A DNA stretch of 64,000 bases from DASXAI01 sp963798445 (GCA_963798445.1 CAWCTH010000011.1:434001-498000), one strand, 5' to 3'; shown: positions 43,191 to 52,418, counted from the stretch's first letter. Notes: generated by a model from the letters alone, not told the origin. Numbers and translations: made by a program.

Positions 43191-45935
43191 ATGCTGCGAG
43201 CGACGCTGCGGGGCCTGGCGCAACGCAAGTTGCGGGCCGTGCTGTGCATCGTGGCGGTCGTCCTCGGGTGCGCACTGGCCGGCGGCACGGGCGTGCTCGG
43301 CAACACCGTCGATCAGGCCTTCGACCGCCTCTTCGCCGACCGCAACGCCGGTGTCGACGTGCTGGTGCGGGCCGCTCCCGCCTTCGCCGGTCAGAGCGGC
43401 GGGTTCGTGTCGCGTGGCCAGGTGCCGACCGACGTGGCCGCCCTCGTGCAGGACGTGCCGGGTGTGGCTGCCGCCGCCGGCACCCGCTTCGGCATCGCCG
43501 AGCTGATCGACCGCTCCGGTGAGCCCATCAAGAGCCAGGGTCCGCCCACGTTGGGCGCCGGGTGGATCGATGACGCCCGCCTGAACCAGTTCATCCTCGC
43601 CGACGGCACGGCGCCGCGGCCCGGCGGCGTCGTGATCGACCTGGCGACGGCGCGCAAGGCCGGCTTCAACGTCGGCGAGGAGGTCTCGGTGGCGGTGGCC
43701 ACCGGCACCGAGCAGTTCACCATCGTCGGCCTGGCCCGCTTCGGGACCGAAGACGGCGTGCCCCGCACCACCGTGACACTGTTCGATCAGGACACCGCCG
43801 CCGTCGCCCTCGGTCAGCCGGGCTTCGACACCGTGGCCATCGCCGCCGCCGACCGCTCCGACCTCGGCGGGCTGGAGGCCCGGGTGCAGGGCGCCCTCGA
43901 CGCCCGCTACGGGCCCGGGCAGCTCGAAGCGATCCTGGGCGGCGCCGCGTCGCAAGAGCAGGCCGATGCCGTGAAGGACTACTTCTCCTTCGTCACCCGC
44001 GCTCTGGCCGCGTTCTCGGCGGCGGCGCTGTTCGTGGGCGGCTTCCTCATCCTGAACACGTTCACCATCACCCTCACGCAGCGCACGCGCGAGCTGGCCC
44101 TGCTGCGGGCCATCGGCGCGTCGCGCCGGCAGGTCTTCGCCAGCCAGGTGGCCGAAGCCGGGGTGATCGGTCTCGTATCTGGGGCGATCGGGGCGGTGGC
44201 CGGCATCGCTCTGGCCGAGGCGTTGCGCTGGCTGTTCCGCGTGGCCGGCGCCGCCCTGCCGCCCGGGCCGCTGGTGGTGTCGCCTGGCGGCCTCCTGCGC
44301 ATCACCCTGCTCGGTGCCGCGGTCACCGTCGTGGCCGCGCTCTACCCGTGCTGGCGGGCCACCACGGTGGCTCCGGTGGTGGCCATCAGTGACGACGCCG
44401 TGCGCTCCAGCCGCCATCCGGTGACGCGCGTCGTGCTGGGCGCCATCGCCACGCTTGCCGGCGCCGTCGTGGTGGTGGCCGCCATCGTGGGCGACAGCGG
44501 CAACCGTTTGGCATTGCTGGGCATCGGTGCGCTGGTCGGTTTCATCGGGGTCGCGGCGCTGAGCGTCGTGCTGGTGCGGCCGCTGGCTCGGGTTGTCGGT
44601 GGGAGTCGCTTCGCCGTGATGCTCAGCGCGATCGGCGTTGTGGGCGCCGTGGGCGGCGCGGTCGCGGCGGTGTCGATGCGCATGGACCTGCCCACGGCGG
44701 CCGTGCTGGTCGTGGCCGGTGTCGCCCTCGCCTTCTGTGCCCGCGCCGGGTTCGGGCTTTCGGGCCGCCTCGGGCAACGCAACACGGCCCGATCGCCGCG
44801 CCGATCATCGGCCACTGCGGCCGCCCTCATGGTGGGCGTCGGCCTGGTGACGTTCACCGCCGTCATCGCCGACAGCCTGCAGGCGTCGGTGTCGTCGGCC
44901 ATCGCCCAAGGCGTCCGGGCCGACCTGGTCCTGTCGAGCGACCAGGGCAGCATCACCGACCCGGTCGTGGACCAGGTGCGCACCGCCACCGCCGGCCAGG
45001 CGAAGGTGACAGCGGTGGAGCTGACGCGAGCGCGCATCGCCAAGGCCGTGGGCGACGACGCGCCCGACATGGCGGGTCTGGAGGTGCGGCGGGTGGCGGC
45101 CGTCGATCCCGCCTCGTTCACGACCGGGTTCAACGTCGACGTGCCCGACGCCCCCATCGACGCGCTGGCGTCGGGCGCGGTGGTGCTCGACAACGTGATC
45201 ACGTCGGAGCTAGGTCTGCGCACCGGCGACGACGTGTGGCTGGCCTTTGCCGGCGGTGTGCCGGTGCGCTCCACCGTGGCCGCCACCAATGCCGACGGTC
45301 GGGCCCTCCAGAACGCCCGCCTCTTCGTCGACCGCGCCCTGGCCACGAAGGCCAGCGAGCAGCTCGGCGGGCCGGCGTCGGCATCCGGTGTCGACGTTGT
45401 CGCCGTGACCGCCGCCGACCCGTCGACGATCGCGGCGTTGCGCACGACGGTCGACGGTGTCGTGGCCGACTCGCCGCAGATCGACGTCCGCGACCAGCAG
45501 GAGCTACGGGCCGACACCCGGCGCCAGCTCGACGCCGTCCTCACGCTCGTCAACGTGCTCCTCGGCATGTCCGTCCTGATCGCCTTGCTGGGCGTGGCCA
45601 ACACGGTGGGGCTGACGGTCTACGAGCGGACCCGCGAGATCGGGTTGTTGCGGGCGGTGGGCATGGGGCGCGAACAGGTGCGCTGGATGGTGCGTTGGGA
45701 GGCCATCTCGGTGTCCACCATCGGCGCCGTGCTGGGCGTGACCGTGGGGTGCGTGCTGGGCGGCGCGGCGGTGCGGTCCTTGGCCGACGAGGGGTTCCGC
45801 CAACTGTCCATCCCGGCGCTCCAGCTCGCCGGTTACGTGGGACTCGCCGCGGTGGCCGGCGCCGCTGCCGGATGGCTACCGGCGCGCCGAGCGGCGTCGG
45901 TGCACGTCGTGGAGGCGCTCGGTGAGACCGAGTGA
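43191..45935 (+). CDS. FtsX/MacB-like ABC permease, eight or more membrane segments, no ATPase nearby
   Basis: The product has 914 residues from MLRATLRGLAQRKLRAVLCIVAVVLG. The N-terminal helix is followed by a large extracellular MacB-like domain (about 45-260), then an FtsX core (LFVGGFLILNTFTITLTQRTRELALLRAIGASRRQVFAS), a second extracellular region (about 575-780) and a final FtsX core (IALLGVANTVGLTVYERTREIGLLRAVGMGREQVRWMVRWE). These duplicated permeases normally pair with a LolD/MacB ATPase encoded beside them; none lies in the window, the ABC-F proteins being unsuitable. They export lipids, peptides or lipoproteins. Substrate unknown. Confidence 0.88.
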   Translation: MLRATLRGLAQRKLRAVLCIVAVVLGCALAGGTGVLGNTVDQAFDRLFADRNAGVDVLVRAAPAFAGQSGGFVSRGQVPTDVAALVQDVPGVAAAAGTRFGIAELIDRSGEPIKSQGPPTLGAGWIDDARLNQFILADGTAPRPGGVVIDLATARKAGFNVGEEVSVAVATGTEQFTIVGLARFGTEDGVPRTTVTLFDQDTAAVALGQPGFDTVAIAAADRSDLGGLEARVQGALDARYGPGQLEAILGGAASQEQADAVKDYFSFVTRALAAFSAAALFVGGFLILNTFTITLTQRTRELALLRAIGASRRQVFASQVAEAGVIGLVSGAIGAVAGIALAEALRWLFRVAGAALPPGPLVVSPGGLLRITLLGAAVTVVAALYPCWRATTVAPVVAISDDAVRSSRHPVTRVVLGAIATLAGAVVVVAAIVGDSGNRLALLGIGALVGFIGVAALSVVLVRPLARVVGGSRFAVMLSAIGVVGAVGGAVAAVSMRMDLPTAAVLVVAGVALAFCARAGFGLSGRLGQRNTARSPRRSSATAAALMVGVGLVTFTAVIADSLQASVSSAIAQGVRADLVLSSDQGSITDPVVDQVRTATAGQAKVTAVELTRARIAKAVGDDAPDMAGLEVRRVAAVDPASFTTGFNVDVPDAPIDALASGAVVLDNVITSELGLRTGDDVWLAFAGGVPVRSTVAATNADGRALQNARLFVDRALATKASEQLGGPASASGVDVVAVTAADPSTIAALRTTVDGVVADSPQIDVRDQQELRADTRRQLDAVLTLVNVLLGMSVLIALLGVANTVGLTVYERTREIGLLRAVGMGREQVRWMVRWEAISVSTIGAVLGVTVGCVLGGAAVRSLADEGFRQLSIPALQLAGYVGLAAVAGAAAGWLPARRAASVHVVEALGETE

Positions 45936-45965
45936 GCGACGCGGCACATCGGTACCGTCGCGCCC

Positions 45966-46136
45966 ATGCCCGACGACGACTTCGCCCACCTGTTGCTCCG
46001 CCTCGAGGAACGCCGCCACGCACTCGCCCTCACTGCGCCCGACACCGAGGTGACATTGACGCGCGACGCGCTGCTCGATCTCTACGAGATGGTGGAGCGC
46101 ATGGCCCGGGCGTTGCAGATCATGGAGGAGCGCTGA
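45966..46136 (+). CDS. Small acidic protein, function unknown
   Basis: A 56-residue frame (MPDDDFAHLLLRLEERRHA ... YEMVERMARALQIMEER), amphipathic and predicted helical throughout, with no signal peptide. It lies 30 bases after the permease gene and ends six bases before the convergent class I fumarase stop. Codon use (GC at third positions) agrees with its neighbours. Confidence 0.5.
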   Translation: MPDDDFAHLLLRLEERRHALALTAPDTEVTLTRDALLDLYEMVERMARALQIMEER

Positions 46137-46142
46137 ACGGCC

Positions 46143-47789
46143 TCACTTGCGTAGCGACACGCGCGCCGAGGGCTCGTTGACCTGAGCGAAGAAGTCGTTG
46201 CCCTTGTCGTCGACCACGATGAACGCGGGGAAGTCGTGCACCTCGATCCGCCACACGGCCTCCATGCCGAGCTCGGGGTACTCCAGCACCTCCACCTTGG
46301 TGATGCAGTCCTTGGCCAGGCGGGCGGCGGGGCCGCCGATGGAGCCGAGGTAGAAGCCGCCGTGGGCGGCGCAGGCGTCGGTGACCGCCTTCGAACGGTT
46401 GCCCTTGGCCAGCATCACGTGGCTGCCGCCGGCCGCTTGCAGCTGATCGACGTAGCTGTCCATGCGTCCCGCGGTGGTGGGTCCGAACGAGCCTGACGCG
46501 TAGCCCTCGGGCGTCTTGGCCGGGCCGGCGTAGTAGACGCAGTGGTCGCGCAGGTACTGCGGCAGCGGCTGGCCGGCGTCGAGGCGCTCTTTGATCTTGG
46601 CGTGGGCGATGTCGCGCGCCACCACCATCGGCCCGGTGAGCGACAGCCGCGTCTTCACCGGGTACTTGCTCAGCTCGTTGCGGATCTCGTCCATCGGCCG
46701 GGTCAGGTCGATGGGCACGACCTCGCCGCCGAGGTCGTCGTCGGCCGTCTCGGGCAGGTACTTGGCCGGATCGGTCTCCAGCTGCTCCAGGAAGATGCCC
46801 TCGGCGGTGATCTTCCCGAGCGCGTTGCGGTCGGCGCTGCACGACACCGCCAGACCGACAGGACACGACGCACCGTGGCGCGGCAGGCGGATGACCCGCA
46901 CGTCATGGCAGAAGTACTTGCCCCCGAACTGGGCCCCGATGCCGAACTGACGCGTCAGCTCCAGCACCTCCTGCTCCAGCTCCACGTCGCGGAAGCCGCG
47001 GCCGTGCTCGTTGCCGGTCGTGGGCAGCGAGTCGAGGTAGCGGGCCGACGCCAGCTTGGCGACCTTGAGCGTGTGCTCGGCGCTGGTGCCGCCGATCACG
47101 ACGGCCAGGTGATACGGCGGGCACGCGGCGGTGCCCAGGTTGCGCAGCTTCTCGTCCAGGAACTTCATGAGGCTGGCCGGGTTGAGGAGGGCCTTGGTCT
47201 CCTGGAACAGGTAGCTCTTGTTGGCCGAGCCGCCGCCCTTGGCCATGAACAGGAAGTGGTACTCGTCGCCGGGCACGGCGTAGATCTCGATCTGGGCCGG
47301 CAGGTTCGACTTGGTGTTGACTTCGTCCCACATGGTCAGCGGCGCCATCTGCGAGTAGCGCAGGTTGGCTTCGTCGTAGGTGTGGAAGACGCCCTTGGCG
47401 ATCCAGCGCTCGTCGTCGGCATCGGTGATGACCCGCTCGCCCTTCTTGCCCATGACGATGGCGGTCCCGGTGTCCTGGCAGCCCGGCAGCACGCCACCGG
47501 CGGCGATGCTGGCGTTCTTCAGGAGCTCCAGCGCCACGAATCGATCGTTGGGCGATGCCTCCGGGTCGTCCAGGATGGCGCGCAGCTGTTGGAGGTGCCC
47601 AGGCCGCAGCAGATGGGCGATGTCGAACATCGCCTGCTTCGTGACGGCGGTGAGCGCTTCTGGCTCGACCTGCAGGAAACGGCGCCCGGCGACGTCGATG
47701 GTGGACACACCGTCGGTCGTGAGGAGCCGGTACGGCGTGTCGTCGTGGTGCCCGATGGGCAACAGCTCCTGGTAGTTGAACTCAGGCAT
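46143..47789 (-). CDS. Class I (Fe-S) fumarate hydratase
   Basis: The product has 548 residues from MPEFNYQELLPIGHH. The N-terminal catalytic domain holds cluster-binding Cys candidates in GVLPGCQDTGTAI, GTAACPPYHLAV and SCPVGLAVSCSADR; the beta-type C-terminal domain has TGPMVVARDIAHAKIKERLDAG, VYYAGPAKTPEGYASGSFGPTTAGRMDSYVDQL and GAAA-type substrate loops. It interconverts fumarate and malate using an oxygen-labile 4Fe-4S cluster. It is divergent from fumC with a 40-bp spacer. Alternative activity on mesaconate is known for relatives and cannot be excluded. Confidence 0.92.
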   Translation of the reverse strand: MPEFNYQELLPIGHHDDTPYRLLTTDGVSTIDVAGRRFLQVEPEALTAVTKQAMFDIAHLLRPGHLQQLRAILDDPEASPNDRFVALELLKNASIAAGGVLPGCQDTGTAIVMGKKGERVITDADDERWIAKGVFHTYDEANLRYSQMAPLTMWDEVNTKSNLPAQIEIYAVPGDEYHFLFMAKGGGSANKSYLFQETKALLNPASLMKFLDEKLRNLGTAACPPYHLAVVIGGTSAEHTLKVAKLASARYLDSLPTTGNEHGRGFRDVELEQEVLELTRQFGIGAQFGGKYFCHDVRVIRLPRHGASCPVGLAVSCSADRNALGKITAEGIFLEQLETDPAKYLPETADDDLGGEVVPIDLTRPMDEIRNELSKYPVKTRLSLTGPMVVARDIAHAKIKERLDAGQPLPQYLRDHCVYYAGPAKTPEGYASGSFGPTTAGRMDSYVDQLQAAGGSHVMLAKGNRSKAVTDACAAHGGFYLGSIGGPAARLAKDCITKVEVLEYPELGMEAVWRIEVHDFPAFIVVDDKGNDFFAQVNEPSARVSLRK

Positions 47790-47793
47790 CGTG

Positions 47794-47825
47794 GTCACGC
47801 TAATGACGAAGGGCCGTAGCGTCAC
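47794..47825. promoter_or_regulatory. Inverted repeat in the shared fumarase promoter
   Basis: GTCACGCTA (47794-47802) and TAGCGTCAC (47817-47825) pair in eight of nine positions across a 14-base loop. The spacer between the two starts is only 40 bases, so any protein bound here would affect both fumarase genes. Confidence 0.45.
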
Positions 47826-47829
47826 AGCT

Positions 47830-49212
47830 ATGACCGAGTACCGCACCGAACACGACTCGATGGGCGAGGTCCGTGTCCCCGCCGACGCCAAGTGGCAGGC
47901 CCAGACGCAGCGTGCCGTCGAGAACTTCCCCATCAGCGGGATGCCGATCGAGCGGGCGTTGATCAGCGCGCTGGCATCGATCAAGGGGGCGGCGGCGGTG
48001 GTCAACGCCCGGCTGAAGGTGATCCCCAAGGACGTCGCCCTAGCGGTGCACGCGGCGTCGGCCGAGGTGGCCACCGGGAGCTGGGACGACCACTTCCCGG
48101 TCGACGTGTTCCAGACCGGCTCGGGCACGTCGTCGAACATGAACATGAACGAGGTACTGGCCACGCTGGCGTCAGAGGTGATGGGCGCACCGGTGCACCC
48201 GAACGATCACGTGAACGCCTCGCAGTCGTCGAACGACGTGTTCCCGTCGGCCATCCACCTGGCGGCGGCGCGGGAGATCACCGTCGAGCTGATCCCCGCC
48301 CTCGATCACCTGGCCAAGACGCTGCGGAAGAAGCAACGAGCGTTCAAGTCCGTGGTGAAGGCCGGCCGCACCCATCTGATGGATGCCACCCCGGTCACGC
48401 TCGGGCAGGAGTTCGGCGGCTACGCGACGGCCATCGAGCACGGCATCGAGCGCCTCCGCGACGTCTTGCCCCGTGTTGGCGAACTGCCGCTCGGCGGCAC
48501 GGCCGTCGGTACGGGCATCAACGCGCCGCGGGGCTTTGCCCGGGCCGTCATCGCCAAGCTGGCCGCCGATCTGGATCTGCCCCTCACCGAGGCGCGCGAC
48601 CACTTCGAGGCGCAGGGCGCTCGCGACGCGCTGGTCGAGGCCAGCGGCGCGTGCCGGGTCGTGGCCGTCAGCCTCAACAAGATCGCCTTCGACTTGCGAC
48701 TCATGTCGTCGGGGCCCCGCACCGGCCTGTCCGAGATCCACCTGCCCGACCTGCAACCAGGTTCCTCCATCATGCCGGGCAAGGTGAACCCGGTCGTGCC
48801 CGAGGCGGTGCACCAGGTCGTGGCCCAGGTCGTGGGCAACGACGCCGCGGTGGCGTGGGGCGGCGCCATGGGCAACCTGGAGCTGAACGTGATGCTGCCG
48901 GTGATCGCCCGCAACCTGTTGGAATCGATCCGGCTGCTGGCCGCCGTCAGCCGCACCCTGGCCGACAAGTGCGTGGCCGGCATCGTGGCCGACGAGGAGC
49001 GGTGCCTGACCTACGCCCTGTCGTCGCCGTCGATCGGCACGTCGCTCAACCCGTACATCGGCTACGAGGCGGCGGGCCGGGTCATCAAGCGGTCGCTGGC
49101 CGAGGGTCGGACGCTGCGCGAGATCGTCCTGGACGAGGGCCTGCTGACCGAAGAAGAAGTCGATCGGGCCCTCGACGTCATGGCCATGACGAAGGGCGGC
49201 GTCATCCGCTGA
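47830..49212 (+). CDS. fumC: Class II fumarate hydratase
   Basis: The product has 460 residues from MTEYRTEHDSMGEVRVPADAKW. Aspartase/fumarase superfamily: GSGTSSNMNMNEV, HPNDHVNASQSSNDVFPSAIHLAA, KAGRTHLMDATPVTLGQEF and the signature loop GSSIMPGKVNP with the catalytic Ser. Iron-independent, so it works when the class I enzyme is damaged by oxygen or iron is short. It is divergent from the class I gene. A perfect hairpin follows the stop. Confidence 0.95.
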   Translation: MTEYRTEHDSMGEVRVPADAKWQAQTQRAVENFPISGMPIERALISALASIKGAAAVVNARLKVIPKDVALAVHAASAEVATGSWDDHFPVDVFQTGSGTSSNMNMNEVLATLASEVMGAPVHPNDHVNASQSSNDVFPSAIHLAAAREITVELIPALDHLAKTLRKKQRAFKSVVKAGRTHLMDATPVTLGQEFGGYATAIEHGIERLRDVLPRVGELPLGGTAVGTGINAPRGFARAVIAKLAADLDLPLTEARDHFEAQGARDALVEASGACRVVAVSLNKIAFDLRLMSSGPRTGLSEIHLPDLQPGSSIMPGKVNPVVPEAVHQVVAQVVGNDAAVAWGGAMGNLELNVMLPVIARNLLESIRLLAAVSRTLADKCVAGIVADEERCLTYALSSPSIGTSLNPYIGYEAAGRVIKRSLAEGRTLREIVLDEGLLTEEEVDRALDVMAMTKGGVIR

Positions 49213-49217
49213 GGACG

Positions 49218-49255
49218 CGACCGAGGACCGGTTCCGCCGAACCGGTCCTCGGTCG
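49218..49255. terminator. Strong hairpin after fumC
   Basis: GACCGAGGACCGGTTC and its exact complement are separated by CGCC: a 16-bp perfect stem (17 with the flanking C-G) without a T run. It lies six bases after the fumC stop and 17 before the convergent gene, so it may stop both transcripts. Confidence 0.75.
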
Positions 49256-49271
49256 TTCGTGGTCCGGCCGA

Positions 49272-50444
49272 TCAGCCGGCGAGGAAGCCGGTGGTGGTCC
49301 AGATGTGTTGGTTGAGGTAGTCCTTGACGGCGGCGATGTAGGTGTTGGCGCCGGCGTCGTACCACTGGCCGGAGAACCACAAGCCGACGCAGCCCCACAG
49401 GTCGCCTTTGGCGTAGCTGCCGCCGAGCCAGGTGTCGAGGCCTTCGAAGCAGGCTCGGCGGGCGGCGAGGGCGGCGTCCATGTTGTACGCGGAGGACGAT
49501 GTGGCGTCACCGACGCCGTTGTTGAAGGCCCAGCCCCAGTAGGGCTGGCGGACTTGCATGAGGCCGAAGGATTCGCCGTTGTCGCCGACGGCGGATTGCT
49601 TCCACCACGACTCTTTGGCGGTCTGGGCGCGGACGATGTCTTCGTCGATGCCCCACTTGCAGGCGGCCCACTGGATGATCTCGTCGGTGGTGCCGGTGAA
49701 GTTGCCGGTGACCCGGTTGTACAGCGCGTACGGCGGGTTCGCTCCTGGTGCACCGTGGCCCAACGTCTTGTTGTAGGTGGCGTTCTCCGGTCGCACCTCC
49801 GGCGTCTTGCGCACCTTGGAGGCACAGGTCGCGTCACTGGGCAGGGCCGACCCCGGCGGCAGGGTGGAGAAGTGCCCGCTGCCACCGGCCGTCGTGGTCG
49901 TGGTGGTGGCTGGCGCCCGCGTCGTGGTGGTGGTGGCCGGGGCCCGCGTCGTCGTGGTCGTGCCGCTGGCCGCGGTCACGGCGAAGGCCGCACCGTTGGC
50001 GTTCCAGTGGTAGAGCTGGGCCCATCCAGGGCTGAAGATCCCCAGCCGCACGGCGTGGGTGTTCAACGCCTCTCCCGCCGGTACGGCCCAACTCGTGGTG
50101 AAGGAGCGTTGGGTGCCGGCGGTGAACGACTGGGCATCCCAAGCCTTCTGGAACACCTTCGCGCCGCTCGGGTTGTAGATCTCCAGATCGACGAGGCCCT
50201 GGCGGGTGGCGGTCGACGTCACGGTGACCGTCAACGAGACGGACTGGCCACGCCCGACACTTGCCGGGCTGGCGGTGGCATTGGTGGTCCATCCCGCGGA
50301 CGTGAGCGACGCGGCGTCAGCGGAGCGCGATGTCGATGCAAGTGCGATCGTGCCGGCACCGCCGAGCAGCGCGCCTGCCAGAGCCACAAGGGGCCACCGT
50401 CGCCGGCGCCGCCGGACGACTGCATCGTTCTGGACGTTCGTCAT
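49272..50444 (-). CDS. Secreted lytic-transglycosylase-like protein with Thr-rich linker
   Basis: The product has 390 residues. N-terminus with RRRRRR and a hydrophobic segment (WPLVALAGALLGGAGTIALA), i.e. a signal peptide or anchor; about 45-150 a beta-sandwich domain (GQSVSLTVTVTSTATRQGLVDLEI); about 155-185 a Thr-rich linker with RAPATTTTT repeats; then a lysozyme-like domain with the likely catalytic Glu in AKESWWKQSAVGDNGESFGLMQV and repeated WGWAFN and Trp-rich stretches. Four Cys in the mature C-terminal part could form disulfides. Probably acts on peptidoglycan or another wall glycan outside the cell. Confidence 0.82.
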   Translation of the reverse strand: MTNVQNDAVVRRRRRRWPLVALAGALLGGAGTIALASTSRSADAASLTSAGWTTNATASPASVGRGQSVSLTVTVTSTATRQGLVDLEIYNPSGAKVFQKAWDAQSFTAGTQRSFTTSWAVPAGEALNTHAVRLGIFSPGWAQLYHWNANGAAFAVTAASGTTTTTRAPATTTTTRAPATTTTTTAGGSGHFSTLPPGSALPSDATCASKVRKTPEVRPENATYNKTLGHGAPGANPPYALYNRVTGNFTGTTDEIIQWAACKWGIDEDIVRAQTAKESWWKQSAVGDNGESFGLMQVRQPYWGWAFNNGVGDATSSSAYNMDAALAARRACFEGLDTWLGGSYAKGDLWGCVGLWFSGQWYDAGANTYIAAVKDYLNQHIWTTTGFLAG

Positions 50445-50597
50445 GAGTTGAGGCGATCTCCCCTGATTCGAAATGATTTCGCAACAACCGTAACGCGATC
50501 GACATCTATTGCCCTCAGCCCTTCGGGCGAGTCACCCTGGGCGCGTCGAGGTCACGCTATGTGGCAAACGAGCTGGTGAAACGGGGTGAAAGGCTGA

Positions 50598-51086
50598 TCA
50601 GGACAGGGCCGGGCTGCCCTCGAACGCGGGGGGGTCGCCAGGCTCAGGGATCACCGGCCTCGACCACTTCACTGCGTTGGCGATGGAGTCGGCCACCGTG
50701 CGCCAGGTCACCGAGTCCCAGCCTTCGGCCGAGGCCTCCACGACGCCGTCCATCATGATGAACACGAACGCCGGGAGCCGCTCCAGCCCCAGGGCCTTCA
50801 CCGCCAGCCGATCCGGATCGGTGAAGGTGAGGAACTCGGTCGCCAGCGGACCCAGGAACGCCTTGGTGTCCTCGACGTCGGCGGTGACGATCCAGTTCAC
50901 CCGCACCGCCGCCTCGGAGAACTCCCGCAGCACCCTGGCGGCGACGTCGAGCACCCAGGAGCTCTCGTTGGTGTACGGATCGACCACGACGGAGACCAGG
51001 TGGAAGACGGTCAGCCACTCCTCGACCGTGCGCCCCTGACCTTGGAGCGGGGTGAGCATGAGCTCCGCAGGAGGATCCGTCGCCAC
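50598..51086 (-). CDS. Thioredoxin-fold protein lacking the CxxC motif
   Basis: The product has 162 residues. Pattern suggests a thioredoxin-like fold: VVVDPYTNESSWVLDVAARVLREF, VNWIVTADVEDTKAFLGPLATEFLTFTDPDRLAVKALGLERLPAFVFIMMDG, where LPAFVFI carries the cis-Pro position. No redox Cys is present where CxxC should be (NESSW), so it is unlikely to be a disulfide reductase. It is divergent from the eIF2B-like gene with 40 bases between starts. Function unknown. Confidence 0.72.
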   Translation of the reverse strand: MATDPPAELMLTPLQGQGRTVEEWLTVFHLVSVVVDPYTNESSWVLDVAARVLREFSEAAVRVNWIVTADVEDTKAFLGPLATEFLTFTDPDRLAVKALGLERLPAFVFIMMDGVVEASAEGWDSVTWRTVADSIANAVKWSRPVIPEPGDPPAFEGSPALS

Positions 51087-51126
51087 GGCCGAGGAAGGTA
51101 GCGGATGCGAAGGTAGGGTCCGCCAG

Positions 51127-51930
51127 ATGCACCCGATCGAACGGCTTCGCTACGTGGCCCGGGCGTCGGGCGCCAGCCAGGCGCTGCTGGTGCAAGAGAC
51201 GGCGGGCGCCCTGTCTGGCCTGGGCTTCGACCCGGCCGGGCTGGTCACCGCTTGCCGGCGCATCGTCGACCGCCACGTCGCATCAGCGCCGTTGTGGTGG
51301 CTGTGCGCCAGGGTGCTGACGGCGGCCGATCCGCTGGCCGAGGCGTACCGGGCGGCCGACGAGATCGCCGCCGACCCCACGGGCAACGGGCTGGCCTACG
51401 CCCTGCCCGACGCCGCCACGGTGTGCGTGCTGGGCTGGCCCGACGTCATCAGCGAGACGCTCGTGCGCCGGGGCGACCTGGACGTGCTCGTGGTCGACGC
51501 CCTCGGCGAGGGCTCGGGGCTGGCCCGGCGCCTGCGCCGCTCCGATGTGGACGCCGAGGAGGTGCCCCAGGCCGGCCTCGGCGCCGCCGCCGCCGCCGCC
51601 GACCTCGTGCTGCTGGAGGCCAGTGCCATTGGCGGTGATGGCGCCGTGGGCATCGCCGGGTCGCGGGCCGCGGCCGCCGTCGCCCGTCACTCGGGCGTGC
51701 CGGTGTGGCTGGTGGGGGGCGTGGGGCGGCTCCTGCCGGGACGCATGTGGCAGGCCCTGGTGACCCGGCTCGACGAGGCCAGCGAACCGTGGGACGCCGA
51801 CGACGAGGTGCTGCCGCTCGACCTCATCGACCAGCTGTGCGGCATCGCCGGTCCCGAGTCGGTGGCCGACGGTCTACGGCGGGTCGACTGCCCGGTCACG
51901 CCGGAGTTGTTCCGGCCGACGGCGTTCTAG
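51127..51930 (+). CDS. eIF2B/methylthioribose-1-phosphate isomerase-like protein
   Basis: The product has 267 residues from MHPIERLRYVARASGASQ. The C-terminal half fits the IF-2B-related fold: TVCVLGWPDVISETLVRRGDLDVLVVDAL, then DLVLLEASAIGGDGAVGIAGSRAAAAVARHSGVPVWLVGGVGRLLP, matching the D-A-v-l-x-dG-xvvnkxGt pattern of that family. The usual substrate-binding Cys/Asp of true isomerases is not evident. Enzymatic or nucleotide-pool role possible; no function can be assigned. Confidence 0.7.
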   Translation: MHPIERLRYVARASGASQALLVQETAGALSGLGFDPAGLVTACRRIVDRHVASAPLWWLCARVLTAADPLAEAYRAADEIAADPTGNGLAYALPDAATVCVLGWPDVISETLVRRGDLDVLVVDALGEGSGLARRLRRSDVDAEEVPQAGLGAAAAAADLVLLEASAIGGDGAVGIAGSRAAAAVARHSGVPVWLVGGVGRLLPGRMWQALVTRLDEASEPWDADDEVLPLDLIDQLCGIAGPESVADGLRRVDCPVTPELFRPTAF

Positions 51931-51942
51931 TAGTTCGACACC

Positions 51943-52404
51943 ATGCCGTCGCGCCGTGACCAGATCAAGATGTCGGCCGCCGAGATCGAGGAGTTCCTCG
52001 CTGGGCGGCGCACGCTGAACGTGGCCACGATCGGCCCGAGCGGGCATCCGCACGTCGTGGCCATGTGGTACGGCTTCTCTGGCGACAAGCTGGCGTTCTG
52101 GACGTTCGGGCGGAGCCAGAAGGTGGTCAACCTGCGCCGCGACCCGAAGCTCTCGGCGTTGGTGGAGGACGGCGACACCTACAGCGCCCTGCGCGGTGTG
52201 GAACTGGTGGGCACGGGCCGCATCGTGGAGGACCACGACGCCATCGTCGAGATCGGGCTGTCGGTGGCGCAGCGGTACCAGGGCACCGATGCGGCCACGG
52301 CGATGCCGTTCGTGGAGGCGCAGGCGTCGAAGCGGTTGGGCGTCGTGATCGACGTGGAACGCACGGTCAGCTGGGACCACACCAAGCTCGGCGGCATCTA
52401 CTAA
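51943..52404 (+). CDS. PPOX-class (FMN/F420) split-barrel protein
   Basis: The product has 153 residues from MPSRRDQIKMSAAEIEEFLAG. Split-barrel flavin-fold: RRTLNVATIGPSGHPHVVAMWYGFSGDKLAFWTFGRSQKVVNLRRDPKLSALVEDGDTY and the GRIVEDHD element. This group in actinobacteria includes F420-binding FDOR-B and FMN-binding pyridoxamine-oxidase-like members; the cofactor cannot be decided from sequence. Starts 12 bases after the eIF2B-like gene and may share its transcript. Dispersed repeat copy E follows the stop. Confidence 0.85.
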   Translation: MPSRRDQIKMSAAEIEEFLAGRRTLNVATIGPSGHPHVVAMWYGFSGDKLAFWTFGRSQKVVNLRRDPKLSALVEDGDTYSALRGVELVGTGRIVEDHDAIVEIGLSVAQRYQGTDAATAMPFVEAQASKRLGVVIDVERTVSWDHTKLGGIY

Positions 52405-52418
52405 CCCGCTCTTTCCCC

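Noticed and set aside
42849..44777. Long minus-strand frame opposite the enoyl-CoA hydratase and permease genes
   Set aside because: It is His/Gly/Arg-rich shadow translation opposite two clear genes, as are the other long antisense frames (for example 5434-7305 and 38628-40502).
46925..46950. GAACTGACGCGTCAGCTC, resembling an arm of the dispersed repeat
   Set aside because: It lies inside the class I fumarase coding region and has no matching second arm or core at the usual distance.
49905..49965. Tandem ACC/ACG repeats as a possible mobile or CRISPR-like array
   Set aside because: They code the Thr-rich linker of the lytic-transglycosylase-like protein in frame.
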